Assembly: GCA_948470755.1 (NCBI GenBank)
Contig: CAOKPU010000037.1
Location: 1 to 32,573 of the forward strand
DNA: 32,573 nt
Direction: 5' to 3'
Source: an uncultured Lachnospiraceae bacterium
GTDB taxonomy: Bacteria; Bacillota; Clostridia; Lachnospirales; Lachnospiraceae
This document shows, piece after piece, positions 30,980 to 32,573 of this stretch. Under the pieces are notes generated by a model. It did not search any database. It saw only the letters and a program-made list of their open reading frames with translations, and had not been told where the DNA came from. Numbering within the stretch: position 1 is the first letter of the stretch; every line of letters begins with the position of its first letter. Made by a program: the position numbers and the translations under genes.

Positions 30980-32359
30980 TTATCCGGCGTTCACTTGATT
31001 TAAGATGCCTATAAAGACAGGGATATTCGTTCCATCCTCCACAATGGCGTATACAAACGGCCTTGTCAAATATACTTCATAGCTCTTTGACGAAGGCTCC
31101 TGCCTTGCGCCCCCTGCTACCATTTCTCCAACGGTTGCAGCCGCAGCCTCTGTCCCGAGTTCTTCCACGGAAATATAAGTTTTATGAATAACCCTGCTTA
31201 AATAAACAGGGGTATCGGGCAAAGCCCCAATTCCCTGGAAATCCGCCTTTGTACCGTCAAATGCATCTTCCATCCCCATTCCTGCCAATATCCTGCTCAA
31301 TTCCGCCTCATACTCCGCTTTAAATTTTGGCATACTGGTTTTGACCGTTACATCCGTTTCCGCCCCTGCCAGCAGGGAAAGAAAATGCTCCCCGTCCATA
31401 GAAGCCATATATTCTTTAGGGCTTATCCCCTCGTCCGGCAAAAGGGCAACAAACCGGTAGCCTTCCTTATAAGGCTTAACAAACCCCGCCGCCTTTTCAT
31501 CCCTGATATAAGAGCTTTCCTCCGAATACATAAAAGGGACCGTTTCTTTTTCTTCTTTTCCGTTGGAAAAAACGTCATCCCTTACTTGATATGGTTCATA
31601 AGCATTTTCCCAACTTCCGTCAAAAACAACGGCGTTCACTAAATACATAACCGCGTCTTCCTGTAGATTGCCCAGAATCTTTTTTATCTTCCCTTCTGTT
31701 TTTTCTTCCGCCCATAAATTCATACTCCGCAAAGTCTTTTCATCAAAAGCGGCCTGATAAACATCCGCGTGATAATAATCGGCATTTTTTTTCAGAAAGC
31801 TTTCCTCCACAGTCAGCTTTTTCCCCTCATCCCGTATCCATATCGCATTGGCTGACTTTAAGCTGGCGCCCTCCGCATCTGTCAGCCCATCCGTCCATGC
31901 CTTCAGATTCTCATTCAGGCCGTCCATATCCTGATTCCGGGCCAATACGGACAGCATCTGGGAAAGCGTATCCCCCTTAGCCCCGTTAGCCGTCATAGCC
32001 AAAACCGTCAGTACCGACGTCGGCGATATCATTACATTTTTCCCCTCTTTTCCTTCCAAATTCCCTTGAAGCAAATGCACCGCAAAATCTGCAGCATCCA
32101 GGCAGAATGCTTCCTCCGGCATCACCGCTTTCCGGGAATCCGTGTCCTCATGGTTAGCCGGTACGCCATCCTCCATCCTAATCTCCTCTATCGCATCCAC
32201 GGCTGCATCCCCTTCTTTTCCGGCAGGGCGCGCCCTGTTTTCTTGTCTAACGCTTTCTTCCATATCCTCCATCCTCCCTTCCTCTTCCTTTTGGCCACAT
32301 CCACAACATAAAAGTACAAACATTGCCAAAAATATGACATAACTTCTTTTTCTTTTCAT
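30980..32359 (-). CDS. Serpin-family protease inhibitor, lipoprotein
   Basis: A 459-residue protein with a lipoprotein signal (MKRKRSYVIFLAMFVLLCCGC), an acidic linker of about 70 residues and a serpin domain from about residue 90 (FAVHLLQGNLEGKEGKNVMI). The reactive-loop hinge EELGTEAAAAT has the small residues needed for loop insertion, and YLTRPFVYAIVEDGTNIPVF is the serpin C-terminal signature, so it should be an inhibitory serpin on the outer cell surface. The scissile bond lies in or near MVAGGARQEPS; the P1 residue is uncertain. The start at 32359 is set by GAGGG 5 nt upstream and the signal peptide; the frame extends to 32479 without support. It may protect against host or own proteases. 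Confidence 0.88.
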   Translation of the reverse strand: MKRKRSYVIFLAMFVLLCCGCGQKEEEGRMEDMEESVRQENRARPAGKEGDAAVDAIEEIRMEDGVPANHEDTDSRKAVMPEEAFCLDAADFAVHLLQGNLEGKEGKNVMISPTSVLTVLAMTANGAKGDTLSQMLSVLARNQDMDGLNENLKAWTDGLTDAEGASLKSANAIWIRDEGKKLTVEESFLKKNADYYHADVYQAAFDEKTLRSMNLWAEEKTEGKIKKILGNLQEDAVMYLVNAVVFDGSWENAYEPYQVRDDVFSNGKEEKETVPFMYSEESSYIRDEKAAGFVKPYKEGYRFVALLPDEGISPKEYMASMDGEHFLSLLAGAETDVTVKTSMPKFKAEYEAELSRILAGMGMEDAFDGTKADFQGIGALPDTPVYLSRVIHKTYISVEELGTEAAAATVGEMVAGGARQEPSSKSYEVYLTRPFVYAIVEDGTNIPVFIGILNQVNAG

Positions 32360-32450
32360 AATTTCCCTCATTTCCGCGCAGCTTTTTGGCATATCGGGTT
32401 TGCGGATGCCGCGCAGACACAAACTCTCCAACTGTAAACTTTTATTATTT

Positions 32451-32479
32451 ATTATACAAGAATCCACATAAAAAATCAT
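32451..32479 (-). promoter_or_regulatory. Putative promoter of the serpin gene
   Basis: A perfect TATAAT (minus strand, 32456-32451) has a weak ATGATT at 17 bp (32479-32474). It would give a leader of about 85 nt. Confidence 0.35.
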
Positions 32480-32573
32480 CCATTATCTTTTTTTACCGGC
32501 CATCCCAAAAACAAACCGGCCCGGGAGTTTGACAGTTAAATATTAGAAAAAGTATTCGCAGGTATTGATTTAC

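Noticed and set aside
32480..32573. Promoter-like TTGACA at the right edge
   Set aside because: A TTGACA is present on the plus strand but no convincing -10 follows and no gene is visible before the window ends.

Overview
The window looks like a chromosomal accessory region of a Gram-positive member of the Bacillota, most likely Lachnospiraceae. The basis is family content (DUF6034 lipoprotein, holin-like toxin, CptIN-type type III toxin-antitoxin, Wzx/Wzy exopolysaccharide locus with LytR-CpsA-Psr and sortase-B-like proteins), strong AGGAGG ribosome sites and moderate GC. No species call is possible from sequence alone, and no tRNA, rRNA or CRISPR was seen.

Left part (1-8 kb, minus strand). 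The edge holds a partial holin-like toxin gene and a possible recombinase tail. Next is a decaying peptide-export or RiPP-like locus. It has a three-gene ABC exporter (two permeases and an ATPase), then a maturase-like gene with a strong RBS that is cut after 28 codons by a roughly 136-bp hairpin element. A DUF6034-like lipoprotein, an intact cytoplasmic subtilisin-like protease and an ABC exporter whose ATPase core has been cleanly deleted follow. An IS110-family transposase tail lies upstream of the exporter operon.

Middle part (8-13.1 kb). There is a PfkB sugar kinase and class II aldolase operon with a recognisable promoter, an orphan PD-(D/E)XK-like (sce7726-type) nuclease, and a plus-strand MarR regulator and MATE efflux operon with a palindromic putative operator on its promoter. 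Between nuclease and MarR lies a roughly 270-bp run of consecutive hairpins. Pieces related to the middle part recur elsewhere in the window, at 13.1 kb and 21.1 kb, and a separate short repeat is shared by 9.9 kb and 11.1 kb.

Exopolysaccharide locus (13.2-27.1 kb, minus strand). In transcription order: LCP ligase-like protein, a sortase-B-like lipoprotein lacking all three catalytic residues, a small secreted protein, a terminator-like hairpin, initiating sugar transferase, Wzy-like polymerase, CDP-glycerol-type phosphotransferase, a nucleotidyltransferase-aminotransferase fusion, GT2, Wzx flippase, GT4 and a tandem double acyltransferase. Together these fit synthesis, phospho-decoration, acylation, export and wall attachment of a surface polymer.

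Right part (27.1-32.6 kb). A 679-bp segment with perfect 26-bp inverted ends sits upstream of the LCP gene. Then come a ToxN-like fragment, two unrelated IS3-family remnants and, between them, a complete type III toxin-antitoxin module (promoter, two 49-nt repeats plus a third partial one, terminator, CptN-like toxin). A YgjP-like metallopeptidase and a serpin lipoprotein close the window.
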